Origin: a virus
DNA: 25,679 nt
Virus record (IMG/VR): IMGVR_UViG_3300037961_000267
Location: 1-25,679 of that record
Reading direction: 5' to 3' (one strand)
In this document: piece by piece, positions 10,201-18,589 of the stretch
How the letters are laid out: each line of letters begins with the position of its first letter
Numbering within the stretch: position 1 is the first letter of the stretch
Position numbers and translations under genes: made by a program
The notes under the pieces: model-generated
What the model was told of the DNA's origin: nothing
Database searches by the model: none
What the model saw: only the letters and a program-made list of their open reading frames with translations

Positions 10201-11249
10201 TCGATAGTCTGATCCTCTACTGATTTGTTACGCTCTTCTACCTTACGTGCTGCACGCTGATCTGCGTTTTCGACTGGGTTCCAACTGTCGTATGCCCCAG
10301 AACGGTTGCGCTTCTTTGTAGCAAGCATCTGTTCGATCTGATCTTCAGGCGACAGTTTCTTGAAATCGATACCTTTGTTGTTAAGGTATTGCGCAGTTTT
10401 TTGTCTAAGTACCTTTTCTACAGCCGCTTTAGTTGCGTCTTCGGCTTTTGCACGAGACATACCTACGACTGCATCAGCTTGCTGCAGAGCAGTACGGTCA
10501 GGTTTTGCATCTACTTTTGTGGAGCTAGCGACACGAGACCGACCAATAGCACGGACAACACCGTCAGCAACCACACCAATACCCATACCCTCAACAACAT
10601 TCTTGAGAGTTTTGATCAGTGGATGGTCAGTGTCTTTGGTAGACAATGGTGTGTCAATAAGACCAAAGTGATCGCGCAGCTCACCGAGAGCGTTAGCATC
10701 CTGACTGTATTCAGACAGAAGGTCACCGGCAGCACCAACAGCAGCACCACGTGCAGCGTTAGCAGCAAAGCCAGTTGAACCTGCACCTGCTAGCCAGCCT
10801 GCGCCAGCACTGATACCACCGCCGATACCTGCAGCAGCAATACCTTTTGCACCCAGTACAACAGCACCTGCCATGGTGCCGAAGTGGACAACGCCACGAA
10901 TGGCTTTGCCCCACCAGGTCTTGTTCATTTTGTTGTTGTCGCCACCAAGAGGGTTAAACTCAGGTTCATAGTCTTCACCCTTAGCCTGTGCAGCTTGCAT
11001 CTCACCGTTGAACATGTCTTGCACACGTTCAGGCAGAGTGACTGCTGAGCTGATCGTGTCTTTGACACCACCAGTTAGTGCAGTACCAAGTTCATCTGCA
11101 ATGCTGACGTCTTTGGCTTCAGCCTCTTGTTTTTTACGGGCTTCTTCTTCTTCAAGTAGACGAGCTTTGTTGTCTTCTTGTTCGTTAAATTCTTTTTTGA
11201 ACGCAGCTTTATCTTGGATAAACTGGTCGTCGATAAAATCAGCACTCAT
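7281..11249 (-). CDS. gp16: Internal virion protein D (gp16)
   Basis: The largest core protein, 1322 residues against about 1318 in T7, ejected to form the trans-envelope channel. It begins with a charged helix (about residues 10-47, many Glu and Lys). A long Gly/Ala-rich hydrophobic stretch (about 118-176, including AGAVVLGAKGIAAAGIGGGI) may insert into membrane. The rest is long and mostly helical. The lytic transglycosylase motif that opens T7 gp16 is not visible here, and gp15 carries a muramidase-like domain instead. The start has a good SD sequence (GGAGG, 7 nt before ATG) and overlaps the gp15 stop by 4 nt. The stop is 13 nt before the fibre gene. Confidence 0.94.
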   Translation of the reverse strand: MSADFIDDQFIQDKAAFKKEFNEQEDNKARLLEEEEARKKQEAEAKDVSIADELGTALTGGVKDTISSAVTLPERVQDMFNGEMQAAQAKGEDYEPEFNPLGGDNNKMNKTWWGKAIRGVVHFGTMAGAVVLGAKGIAAAGIGGGISAGAGWLAGAGSTGFAANAARGAAVGAAGDLLSEYSQDANALGELRDHFGLIDTPLSTKDTDHPLIKTLKNVVEGMGIGVVADGVVRAIGRSRVASSTKVDAKPDRTALQQADAVVGMSRAKAEDATKAAVEKVLRQKTAQYLNNKGIDFKKLSPEDQIEQMLATKKRNRSGAYDSWNPVENADQRAARKVEERNKSVEDQTIEKGRVEMADPEFRGHKNKPIADAHQGSPNSMGSPYDIHKQAERIHKEYGAEAGSTDNIITPTASERYANEGYGTKEINLKVAKQFFGEARLQRLLADLRSKRKSFEETFGSAFEKMQIVTGGRDAGELTPEQYWKPIMDDVPFMTGGKDNIVTWSMENVVAADLVNVSLFKKLRDLSIGSRELIKLVDITDVDGPVKSIRDNLIVGLTETKRARYTISQEFRSLAAQNPALAKKTADEVAAAAHESSKAQVDMMLDLARQAPRDDFLHAVLEAFSMSNDILNWTDFDAFMRRRLKGETTASGVKKTGQLIRELQGVMINSVLSGPKTPLRAIMGTSTAVFTRPMAQMVGGLAQFVGNGFSDASALRTALASANAMVQTIPEAAKYFKTRTQAYWSGELSNIKSRYAEYSPADEQWELMTHWAETRGTAGDKAAFRITNVARMLNNVNFLTYSSKLMAATDDAFTMILARARAKEKAMNAAFEAQSAGIIPDITPQMIKEVEAREYAEIFDAVDGSVSDDMLKYMKQEATLTKDVTGFGKSMDALFDSQPLLKPFYLFARTGINGLEFSFKHVPGLNLFVKEFNDIWAAKPGQLDNVRQYGITNDLELANAKALQNGRLAVGSAVTFMASQAYLNGNLSGNGPADIALRRVWEAAGWKPRSIKLGDVWVSYDSMEPFSNLFAMIGDLGDNQRLMGDEWVEKGLVGTSLIMAKGLVTKTYLQGLQQVFDLFGNDPKKFEKIAASLMNNTVPMSSLRNEIGRAINPGMRELSSSWTDQIRNRNLTTEFLAQEELPYKYDILTGKIINDWHPLTRMFNMISPIQLNLDPSPGRQLLLRSNYDMRMSVYSAPDGTNLSDSPKVRSLFQKAIGEQGLEDKLAKIATEPRVIESLKEMEQDIQSGRRRKDPMSYHHNERIAYVINRARARAWGSLRQDADVIRLISARKKEAGAKYLQSQDSERSNALYDQAQELLKRPR

Positions 11250-13807
11250 TGACTACCTCCAGCCAGTGCAGGCAGAATGTATTGTGGTTGGTTGTATACA
11301 GAAAGTGGTTCAATTGCCTGTCGAAGTTGGATGTCGGGAACGTATTGCAGGCCGATCCACTCGCTTCTAAGACCAGACATAAGTGCATCTGGGTTAGTAC
11401 CATGAAGACGAACCCTGTTATGGTAAAGAGCCATAGCAAGTCTGTCTTGTGTTGCCTTGTCGAACTTGGCATCCAATGGAATGCCTGCAAGTTGGACGAC
11501 CATCTTCATGGTGTTTGGAATGATTTGATAAGCACCTGCAGCAAACACTTTTTGCTGTGCCTGTAAGTCCATCACCTCAGCAATAGTCATTTCTGACAGG
11601 CCTCGGCCAAACACATCTTTACTGTTTGCCGAGCCGTATGCCTTATGACCACCGTGAGATCCGCCAGTGTTCATGGCGTCGTACTCACCGTATGCTTCAC
11701 TTTCCTTGGATTTAACTAAATCTAGGAATGGCTCTGTATCTTGACCAGAACGTTCAGCTTCAAGCTGTGCTCTGAATGTACGACTTGGTGTATTGTACTC
11801 ACGCAACAAACTCCGCACTAACGGAGTGTAGCCATCGATACGTTGCTCTACACCAGGTTTTTGAAGGGTGCCTTTGCCGTGTGCATTATATTGAATGGCA
11901 GCAAGGTCCCAACCATCTACCCCACGGATTGCGCGAGCAACAGCGTGGAACTCGTAGGGAATGTCTGTTTTTCCTTGTTCTTGGTACTCTGCAAGCCGTT
12001 CGACTGCAGGGGCAAGAGCAGCAATGGGAACATTAAAACCACCGGATTGCAAAGCTTTTTCAGCTTCAGTAATAGTTTTGTCAAGATCTTTGTCTCCTGA
12101 GGGTGGTGCTTTTCTGCCTCTAAATGCTTGATCGTTTTTTGCCTTTTGGATTACATCATTAAGTGCAAGTTTATGTGCTTTTTCTGGTGTGTACTGATCA
12201 GACAACATATACTGCTGATACTGTTGCAGGTAATGATCTTTAGCATTTTCAATAAAAACTTTTTCGTCAAGACCACCACGCAGCTCGCCACCTGCTCTTA
12301 GTTCATCGATAGCAAGTCTTTCAATAGAATCATCTGCGTCTGCTTCATAGACTTCGCTTGGACGTACCAGTTCAGAGTCACGGATATTAGCAGCCTCTTT
12401 GATACGAACAGACGGGTGCAAACCTCTAGCCTGTTCGGTGTAAATGACACCGCCTTGACGTGCTTTCAGTAAGTCTGCATAGTCTTGGCTAGCCGCTTGA
12501 TCTTGCTCATTACGAGTCTCGTAGTCTTTTAGATACTCAGGGATGTAGCCAAGACCAAGACCGTCTTCACCATAAGCGTATTGTTTTAGAACTTGCAGTT
12601 CACCTTCACTCAAGGGTACACCACGGCTAGCTTCTTTTTCTTGTAGATCCTGAATAAAAGCTGTTTCCTTAGCTTTTTTCTCTTCCTGTGCTCTTGCAAT
12701 AGGACGTAGGCCAGCTTCGTGAATAGACTTGCCCATGTCAATTGCGGCAAGCTGCACTCTGAATTGTTCACGGATAGTCACTTCTTTCCCGTTCATAATA
12801 ATCTTATGATCGAGAAGATCTTCTACGTCTTCAGGACTGTACAGACCAGCATCCAAACCTTCTTTGACATGTTTAAGAAGGGCATCACGAGCCTTACCTT
12901 TGCCACCAAAATCGTATTGGTAAAGACTTAGAAGTTTTTCAAAGCCTACACCCATTTGCTTGTTAGCAGCGTAGCCTGAAAACGAATCCAGCATTTCAGT
13001 CTTACGCTCAGCCTGAAGTCGTTCTCGCTGTTCGATAGCAAACTCAGTAGCAGCTTTGACTTCATACCGCTTCATGGCAGGAAACAAATACTCATTGAGT
13101 AGAGCAAGGTTCATGCCTTCAAAGTTCTTCAAATACTGCCTACGAATCTCTGCTTCGACAGCAGCACGCTCTGAACTGTTCTGTGCATTCTCTAAATTTA
13201 CAGCACGACCGTTAAGTTCAATTTGAACACGCGTAGCTGCCTCTTCGTAAAAAGCACCGTACTGTTGTCCAGCAAGCTGTGCAATACCACGTGCGTATCC
13301 ATAACTTTTCCAGCCACTAAGGTTTCGTGCTTTTTGCACGACGTCAGTAGGTGCGTCTTCTGCTTCGAGCTGGGCACCGACACCCTTAGCAAGCATTGCT
13401 GCTTCCTCTGCCATCAACTCCTGTTGACGGAACTGTTCCATGGTGGAGTCAGGCAAACCATCGGTATAGGCAAGAGCCATCCCAGCTTCGATGTCTTTTT
13501 CTTTTCTGTAGTCTCTGTAAGCAGTAATACTATTTGTGAGAGTTTGTGAGAACGTTGCAAGATCTTCCAGACCTTGTGAAGCAACTAAATCTGCAACGCT
13601 GTTCTGCTGCTCTATAGCGCGGCGTTCTGCATCAGCTTCAATCCGCATAACCTGCAGACTCTGATCCAGCATACGCTGCATATTGTTTTGTTCGACTTGT
13701 CTGTTCTCCCGTAGGAGAGGGGTTACGTCAACAGGCTTAATTGGATCAAACCCTTGGGATTGAGCATAGCCTTGGTAACGTGCACCCGGTTCAAATTCTT
13801 TAGGCAT
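11246..13807 (-). CDS. gp15: Internal virion protein C (gp15) with C-terminal muramidase domain
   Basis: The second core protein, 853 residues against 747 in T7. Residues up to about 690 are mainly charged helices, as expected for gp15. The last 160 residues look like a phage lambda-type muramidase: FLDLVKSKESEAYGEYDAMN (from residue 694, candidate catalytic Glu702), then VFAAGAYQIIPNTMKMVVQL and AGIPLDAKFDKATQDRLAMA. This matches the order in lambda R (a Glu after FLDML, then GAGRYQLL, then a SQD motif). It would locally open peptidoglycan during DNA ejection, the job done in T7 by the N terminus of gp16. The stop overlaps the gp16 start (ATGA). Confidence 0.92.
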   Translation of the reverse strand: MPKEFEPGARYQGYAQSQGFDPIKPVDVTPLLRENRQVEQNNMQRMLDQSLQVMRIEADAERRAIEQQNSVADLVASQGLEDLATFSQTLTNSITAYRDYRKEKDIEAGMALAYTDGLPDSTMEQFRQQELMAEEAAMLAKGVGAQLEAEDAPTDVVQKARNLSGWKSYGYARGIAQLAGQQYGAFYEEAATRVQIELNGRAVNLENAQNSSERAAVEAEIRRQYLKNFEGMNLALLNEYLFPAMKRYEVKAATEFAIEQRERLQAERKTEMLDSFSGYAANKQMGVGFEKLLSLYQYDFGGKGKARDALLKHVKEGLDAGLYSPEDVEDLLDHKIIMNGKEVTIREQFRVQLAAIDMGKSIHEAGLRPIARAQEEKKAKETAFIQDLQEKEASRGVPLSEGELQVLKQYAYGEDGLGLGYIPEYLKDYETRNEQDQAASQDYADLLKARQGGVIYTEQARGLHPSVRIKEAANIRDSELVRPSEVYEADADDSIERLAIDELRAGGELRGGLDEKVFIENAKDHYLQQYQQYMLSDQYTPEKAHKLALNDVIQKAKNDQAFRGRKAPPSGDKDLDKTITEAEKALQSGGFNVPIAALAPAVERLAEYQEQGKTDIPYEFHAVARAIRGVDGWDLAAIQYNAHGKGTLQKPGVEQRIDGYTPLVRSLLREYNTPSRTFRAQLEAERSGQDTEPFLDLVKSKESEAYGEYDAMNTGGSHGGHKAYGSANSKDVFGRGLSEMTIAEVMDLQAQQKVFAAGAYQIIPNTMKMVVQLAGIPLDAKFDKATQDRLAMALYHNRVRLHGTNPDALMSGLRSEWIGLQYVPDIQLRQAIEPLSVYNQPQYILPALAGGSQ

Positions 13808-14616
13808 TAGTTCATGTACTGTGAAATACCTTCTAAGTTAAGACCTGGTGGTTTAGGAGCGGGTGATCCTCCACCGCCACCGAAGAAGTTACTGAACGTT
13901 CCTTCAGGTGCATTAGCTGCAAAGCTACTGACAGCACCAAGAGCGGCACTAGCAATAGAAAGTCCTCTGTTGAACTTAGGCAGTTGCATTTGTGCCATCG
14001 GCCCAAACTCAGGCTTAGGCAGGTTGTTCTGCAATGTTGGTGGGATTGCAATCTGACTGTAAGCTTGGAACTCAGCATCTCTTAGTTGACGCCTGACGTT
14101 TTTGTCTGCAGCTCTAGTTGACACACGTGCGCTGACAAGACTTTCAGACAGCTCAGAAGATGCCATTCCAAACTTTGCCAACGTACTTTTCTGTTGTGCT
14201 AGTTCAAACGATCTACCACGGTTGCCCTCGTTAGATGCGTTCCAGCTACCAATAGACGCTGCAAGAGCTGCTTCGTCTTTTTGCCTACCAAACTTCGCTT
14301 GTGCATAGATTTCATCCAGCTTACGTTGGTTAGCTTGATACGCTAAATCAGCAGCTTCTGATCTGTAAAATTTACTTTGATCGTATATGTCTAGTTTCTT
14401 ACCGAAGATCTTTTTAGTCCGCTCGTTAGCGGCAGAGATCATAAGGTTTTGAAACGTGTTTTGAAAGTTAGCTTGTGCCCTTTGATTTCCTTCGGCTCTG
14501 ACTTGTGCTACATACTGACGACCAGCTTGGTCAATTTGTGCAGCACGTTTAGCATCACCACCAAATATGTTGCCTAGGAACCCGGCACCTGCCGAGATGG
14601 CGGCCATCCATGCCAT
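13807..14616 (-). CDS. gp14: Internal virion protein B (gp14)
   Basis: Part of the internal core that is ejected into the cell to extend the DNA channel across the envelope. It has 269 residues against 196 in T7. It begins with a hydrophobic Gly/Ala segment (AISAGAGFLGNIFGGDAKRA, about residues 6-25), then a long helical region rich in Gln, Arg and Ala (about 26-190). It ends with a Gly/Pro-rich tail (FFGGGGGSPAPKPPG). Assignment rests on order (before gp15 and gp16), size and this helical pattern. The gene begins inside the gp13-like gene and its stop overlaps the gp15 start by one base. Confidence 0.9.
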   Translation of the reverse strand: MAWMAAISAGAGFLGNIFGGDAKRAAQIDQAGRQYVAQVRAEGNQRAQANFQNTFQNLMISAANERTKKIFGKKLDIYDQSKFYRSEAADLAYQANQRKLDEIYAQAKFGRQKDEAALAASIGSWNASNEGNRGRSFELAQQKSTLAKFGMASSELSESLVSARVSTRAADKNVRRQLRDAEFQAYSQIAIPPTLQNNLPKPEFGPMAQMQLPKFNRGLSIASAALGAVSSFAANAPEGTFSNFFGGGGGSPAPKPPGLNLEGISQYMN

Positions 14617-15041
14617 AGTTTTACAATCTCCACATGATAGTTGTTAGACGGCTCAACAGCTACCACGTTGATAACTTTGAACCCTAGGTGTTTGATAAAT
14701 TTAATTAAATTTGTATTTTGTATATCAATGCAGTTGAATAGGATAGGACGTTCCAGGTTGTTGATGAACCGTTTAGCTGCCCTGATAAATGCAATGGGAT
14801 ACTTTTGTACTTCGTTAGTCATGTGCAACCAAATACATCCAGTATCGCTGATACCAAACATACAAATAGGTTTGCCGTCTTCTGTTGTAGCTAGATATGA
14901 ATCGTCATTCATGACGTCGTACGCCATGGTAAGCACAGGCTGGTAGCCTGCACGGTTAAGGTCTGCAATGCCAGCTTCCAACAAATCACCTGCAACTGCA
15001 GGAATATCAGACAGGGTGGCTTGTCTAATATCAATCTTCAT
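14574..15041 (-). CDS. gp13: gp13-like internal virion protein, GNAT-type fold
   Basis: A 155-residue protein at the gene 13 position. The N terminus IRQATLSDIPAVAGDLLEAG and the middle DGKPICMFGISDTGCIWLHM follow the phage gp13/DUF2833 pattern. The end, NCIDIQNTNLIKFIKHLGFK, is typical of the last strand and helix of GNAT acetyltransferases. The acetyl-CoA loop (Q/RxxGxG/A) is not evident, so it is probably structural rather than catalytic, as proposed for gp13 as an assembly factor of the internal core. The start is 2 nt after the gp12 stop. It overlaps the gp14 gene by 43 nt, the longest clear overlap in the window. Confidence 0.85.
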   Translation of the reverse strand: MKIDIRQATLSDIPAVAGDLLEAGIADLNRAGYQPVLTMAYDVMNDDSYLATTEDGKPICMFGISDTGCIWLHMTNEVQKYPIAFIRAAKRFINNLERPILFNCIDIQNTNLIKFIKHLGFKVINVVAVEPSNNYHVEIVKLWHGWPPSRQVPGS

Positions 15042-15043
15042 AG

Positions 15044-17911
15044 TTAGGATCGTGCGTAGAATCGATTACCAACCCTGCCTTCCCAGTTCATTGCCAGCAG
15101 ACTGACAGGAAATGGTGTGTCGCCAATGATGTTGACTTGAAGGTTTTCGTTGCGTTGGTAGAGTGGAACATCGTGAATAGCGTCAGCACTAAGGTTGACG
15201 TTATTAAGGTTATAGTTATACGGCTGTGCAACGTCAATAGTCTTGTCGTACTGATCAATGCCGTCGATGTCTATGCGGTACGTGATAGGGCCGCTAAGGC
15301 CTGTGCTAACCTTGATACGGTGGATAATAAGGTCGTTGGTGAAATCGGACGATGCAGAGCCTTGTGCGGTCTCCTGACGGAAGAACTTAGGCAGTTCTAT
15401 GTCCATCGTATACACGTAACCAACAACAATATCGTCGCCCCGTATGTCACCATTGATAGTGAAGGTAGAACCGCTTACTGTAGGGAAGTAAACTGAACCG
15501 TCATTAGTATCAATGACAGCAAGTTTTTTACCAGTTAAGTGGCTATAAGGTAGGGTTATAGTAGTCTTTTTCGTACTGCTGCTATAGCTTGCAGCAGGGT
15601 TTACAACCCAGTTATCAAGACAAACGTCAGTCTTCTCACCTGTGGGCAGGGTCAAGAATCCACTTTCATTTGCCTGTGTGAGGTCATACGACTTCAGGAA
15701 CACCTGACTGTCTGAAGTTACAATAACATACAGGGTGCTCTGATCAAAGAATTGATCTAATAGGTTGCCTGTCAGTGTCCACGTGTACCAGCTAGACACA
15801 CGTTTATCGTCTTGTGCAAGGAACCTATACTGGAACATCTTATTACTACCAATAGTGCCGATAGAAATCATCGACTGTGTAGAAGATGTTACAAAGCTGT
15901 CTGCTGTTGAAGGAATAAACTCAGGCACAATAGCCGTCGTCTCTCCCATGGTAGGTGCACGATCTGTGCTGATGTCAGCTAGTTCGTAAACACGCGTGAA
16001 CAGTGGTGTCTTAGCAACAAAAGCTATGGTCGTACCCAGTGACTCAGCTTGTACTTTGGGATCACATTCAAACGAACTGAGTGTATTTACCTTTGCAGTT
16101 GTAGGGCTTAGAACGTCACCGTCAGTGCTCAACAGAAACTGATCTCGTTCACCAAACAGAACAAGACCTGCGCTGGAACTGCGTGCGTACTTAAGAATAG
16201 CAGGGCGTGTGGAACTGGCAGAAATATCAATTGGGTCATCAGCAACGGCTTGGACAGCAGAGGTAGCAAAGAAGTTAAAGAAATCACCAGCTTTACTCAA
16301 CACCACAGAGTCACCGGCAAGGAAACCTAGACGGTTGCGGTAGAAGAAAAGGTTAGAAATTTTTTTGCCAACAAATGAAGGGATTGGATTTGTCTCGTTA
16401 TCACCAACTGTCCTGTCATTGTAGACAACAGGTTCGTACTTGAACGACCCGTCTGATTGCCTAACGATTTGGTGTGGCAACGTGGCTGAGTCTAACTCAA
16501 ACTTAATACCTGGACCAGTCGTTTCAACCCATGTGCCTGGACCGAATGACGCACTGTTTGTCGTTTCAAACTTGACGTACAAATCATCGACAGTCAGATC
16601 AGTGCTGTTAATAACTGCAACGACATAACCATTCTTTGCTTGTGCTGGCAGACGCGATGCATTTCTGATCTTGTCTTGGAACACAGTGATAGCATCCTCT
16701 TGACCACCACCGGAGGCTTCGATCGTAAAGGCGCTAGTGCCACTGACGTAGATGCCAGGACCGACAACAGTTGCGCTAAACCCTGAAAGGCCATCGATAG
16801 CGTTACGGATTGCAGTTGCGATCGAGTTAGCGTCGTTTTGTACAGGGTTAGTGTCGTCTACTTTAGACGGTGTATTGTGTGTTACAGTCGTATTGTTGAT
16901 CTTGACTTTGTACGAAGCGTTGTAAGAAACAACGTTGATTGAAATGAATGCTTCGTTAGGCAAAGCAGCAGTAGTGTTGCTAGTCATCGCAACAGTCTTC
17001 GCCTTGTTCAAAACAAACGTAAAGTCATTGATCGTCAAAAACTCAAGGTCATCATTCGTCGCACCGTTTAGATACTCAGTGCTAGGGATAGTGCTGATAG
17101 TACAGGCAGTAACCTCGTTTGTATAATTAGTCAGAGCTGTAGCTTCTGCAGTAACAGCGTTGTCGTAATTTGTCTTTGCAGTGGTCAGTGCAGTTTCTGC
17201 AGCCGTCAACTGACCAGACGTGTGCGTAGCAGCTACCGTCTCTTTGAGTTCAAAAATACGAAAACCTTCTGCGGCCAACAATGGTTGCTCATTAGTGCGT
17301 TCAGTACCTTTGGCAAATGCAGATCCAGTGACAACAGCTCCATTCTTTTTGAAGGTGATGTTGCCTGCTTTATCCTGCATAACACCTGTAGTTAAGGCAT
17401 CATTGATTCTACCGACAGGATATGCAGTGGTAGTCGTAAAGACACTCGTAACCGTTTCGTTCTGACCAGCCTTGGCTTCTGCAAACTCTTTTTGTTTTGT
17501 CTTGAGGATAGTAAGCTTGGCAGCAGTGTCGTCTCTTGCGGTGTTGTAAGCAGCTACATCTGTCTGAAAGTTCGTGTAGTTACAACCGCTGGGGACACCT
17601 TTTGTACCCGGTGTACCCATGTCAACTTTTCTTACGGAACCATCGCTGAGATCCCAAATACGAAAAATGTTGTCAGCATATTGTCCAACATATTTTTCGT
17701 TAGAATCTCGGATGATCGAAAACCACCTGCCGCCAGTGTTTGCATCGACAAGCTTGCTGACATATTTACCGCCAGGCCGCTTGAGCATACCGAGGGCATA
17801 GTCAGGAAACACGTTGTCAGCAGATACAACTTGTCCTGGAAACTTGCGTAGATCAGGTTGTTGTGAAACACCCAACAGTAAGTTGGGAATACGTTGGGTG
17901 ATTGTTCTCAT
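15044..17911 (-). CDS. gp12: Tail tubular protein B (gp12, nozzle) with insertion
   Basis: The nozzle protein, which closes the short tail and contacts the fibres. It has 955 residues against 794 in T7. The N terminus (RIPNLLLGVSQQPDLRKFPG) and the blocks PSFVGKKISNLFFYRNRLGF and LAMNWEGRVGNRFYARS match T7 gp12. Between IFRIWDLSDG (about residue 82) and DDLEFLTINDFTFVLNK (about 287) there are some 170 extra residues. They consist of a helical stretch (about 116-150), a small beta-rich part and a second Ala/Thr-rich helix (about 231-268). T7 has only a short loop there. This looks like a helical hairpin carrying an extra domain on the nozzle. The stop is 2 nt before the next gene. Confidence 0.95.
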   Translation of the reverse strand: MRTITQRIPNLLLGVSQQPDLRKFPGQVVSADNVFPDYALGMLKRPGGKYVSKLVDANTGGRWFSIIRDSNEKYVGQYADNIFRIWDLSDGSVRKVDMGTPGTKGVPSGCNYTNFQTDVAAYNTARDDTAAKLTILKTKQKEFAEAKAGQNETVTSVFTTTTAYPVGRINDALTTGVMQDKAGNITFKKNGAVVTGSAFAKGTERTNEQPLLAAEGFRIFELKETVAATHTSGQLTAAETALTTAKTNYDNAVTAEATALTNYTNEVTACTISTIPSTEYLNGATNDDLEFLTINDFTFVLNKAKTVAMTSNTTAALPNEAFISINVVSYNASYKVKINNTTVTHNTPSKVDDTNPVQNDANSIATAIRNAIDGLSGFSATVVGPGIYVSGTSAFTIEASGGGQEDAITVFQDKIRNASRLPAQAKNGYVVAVINSTDLTVDDLYVKFETTNSASFGPGTWVETTGPGIKFELDSATLPHQIVRQSDGSFKYEPVVYNDRTVGDNETNPIPSFVGKKISNLFFYRNRLGFLAGDSVVLSKAGDFFNFFATSAVQAVADDPIDISASSTRPAILKYARSSSAGLVLFGERDQFLLSTDGDVLSPTTAKVNTLSSFECDPKVQAESLGTTIAFVAKTPLFTRVYELADISTDRAPTMGETTAIVPEFIPSTADSFVTSSTQSMISIGTIGSNKMFQYRFLAQDDKRVSSWYTWTLTGNLLDQFFDQSTLYVIVTSDSQVFLKSYDLTQANESGFLTLPTGEKTDVCLDNWVVNPAASYSSSTKKTTITLPYSHLTGKKLAVIDTNDGSVYFPTVSGSTFTINGDIRGDDIVVGYVYTMDIELPKFFRQETAQGSASSDFTNDLIIHRIKVSTGLSGPITYRIDIDGIDQYDKTIDVAQPYNYNLNNVNLSADAIHDVPLYQRNENLQVNIIGDTPFPVSLLAMNWEGRVGNRFYARS

Positions 17912-18525
17912 CGCATCAGTGCATTAAATGGTTGATAGCTGGTGTAGAAGTCTTGTCCGTTTTTGAACCCGAACATGCTGTAGTCACCTTGGTTGCATTC
18001 GTACTCAATAGCACCAGCACGGGTAAAGCCTTCCTGTTCAGTCAGGAGTTGATAGATCTCTCTGTCTCCAACCATCTTGGTTGCACACATCTTTGCAGCT
18101 CGTGCAGTGATGTACTGTTGGATAGCAGGCGGTACGTCAGTGAAATCAAAGAGCCAGACAATGTTAGCTTTAATTTCTTTAGTGAATTCAAAAGTGTGGT
18201 GCATTCTGTCGTACAGCTTGCCATTACGGCGTACTGTATCCAGACTAGCGTTTGCACCGGTAACGTCAGTATCCATTGCCAAGGCGTTGGAAGGATACAC
18301 AATTTCTTTGGTAACTGAATCTGGGGTCAGGGTGTACTCACGTTCAGTATTGAAGATCCAACCCTCAGACTGCACTTGCTTGTTCACCTCTCGTAAGGTG
18401 TTAAGGACAATTGCGACTTCCGGGTTTTGCAGATCTAGAGTGGTGACAGGAGCCTGTCCCACCGAGCTAAGTATTTGATTTACAGCATCCAGTTCGGTGG
18501 ACACAGCATAAGTAGGAAAAGGCAT
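17908..18525 (-). CDS. gp11: Tail tubular protein A (gp11, gatekeeper/adaptor)
   Basis: This protein forms the ring that joins portal to nozzle. It has 205 residues against about 196 in T7. Recognisable blocks are ELDAVNQILSSVGQAPVTTL (about residues 11-30), NKQVQSEGWIFNTEREYTLT (about 48-67) and a C-terminal YECNQGDYSMFGFKNGQDF segment that parallels T7. The ATG follows the capsid terminator by a few bases and has no clear SD sequence. The stop overlaps the gp12 start by 4 nt (ATGA), so the two tail-tube proteins are translationally coupled. Confidence 0.95.
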   Translation of the reverse strand: MPFPTYAVSTELDAVNQILSSVGQAPVTTLDLQNPEVAIVLNTLREVNKQVQSEGWIFNTEREYTLTPDSVTKEIVYPSNALAMDTDVTGANASLDTVRRNGKLYDRMHHTFEFTKEIKANIVWLFDFTDVPPAIQQYITARAAKMCATKMVGDREIYQLLTEQEGFTRAGAIEYECNQGDYSMFGFKNGQDFYTSYQPFNALMR

Positions 18526-18533
18526 ATCTGTCT

Positions 18534-18566
18534 AAAAATAAAAAAAAGGGACCCCGAAGGATCCCT
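18534..18566 (-). terminator. Rho-independent terminator after capsid gene
   Basis: On the minus strand, AGGGATCC-TTCG-GGGTCCCT forms an 8-bp stem (one T-G wobble) with a stable tetraloop. It is followed by seven T, one A and five T. It lies between the capsid stop and the gp11 start, the same place as T-phi in T7. It should lower expression of the downstream tail genes relative to capsid. Confidence 0.92.
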
Positions 18567-18589
18567 GTATGAATAAGAACTGATATGTA

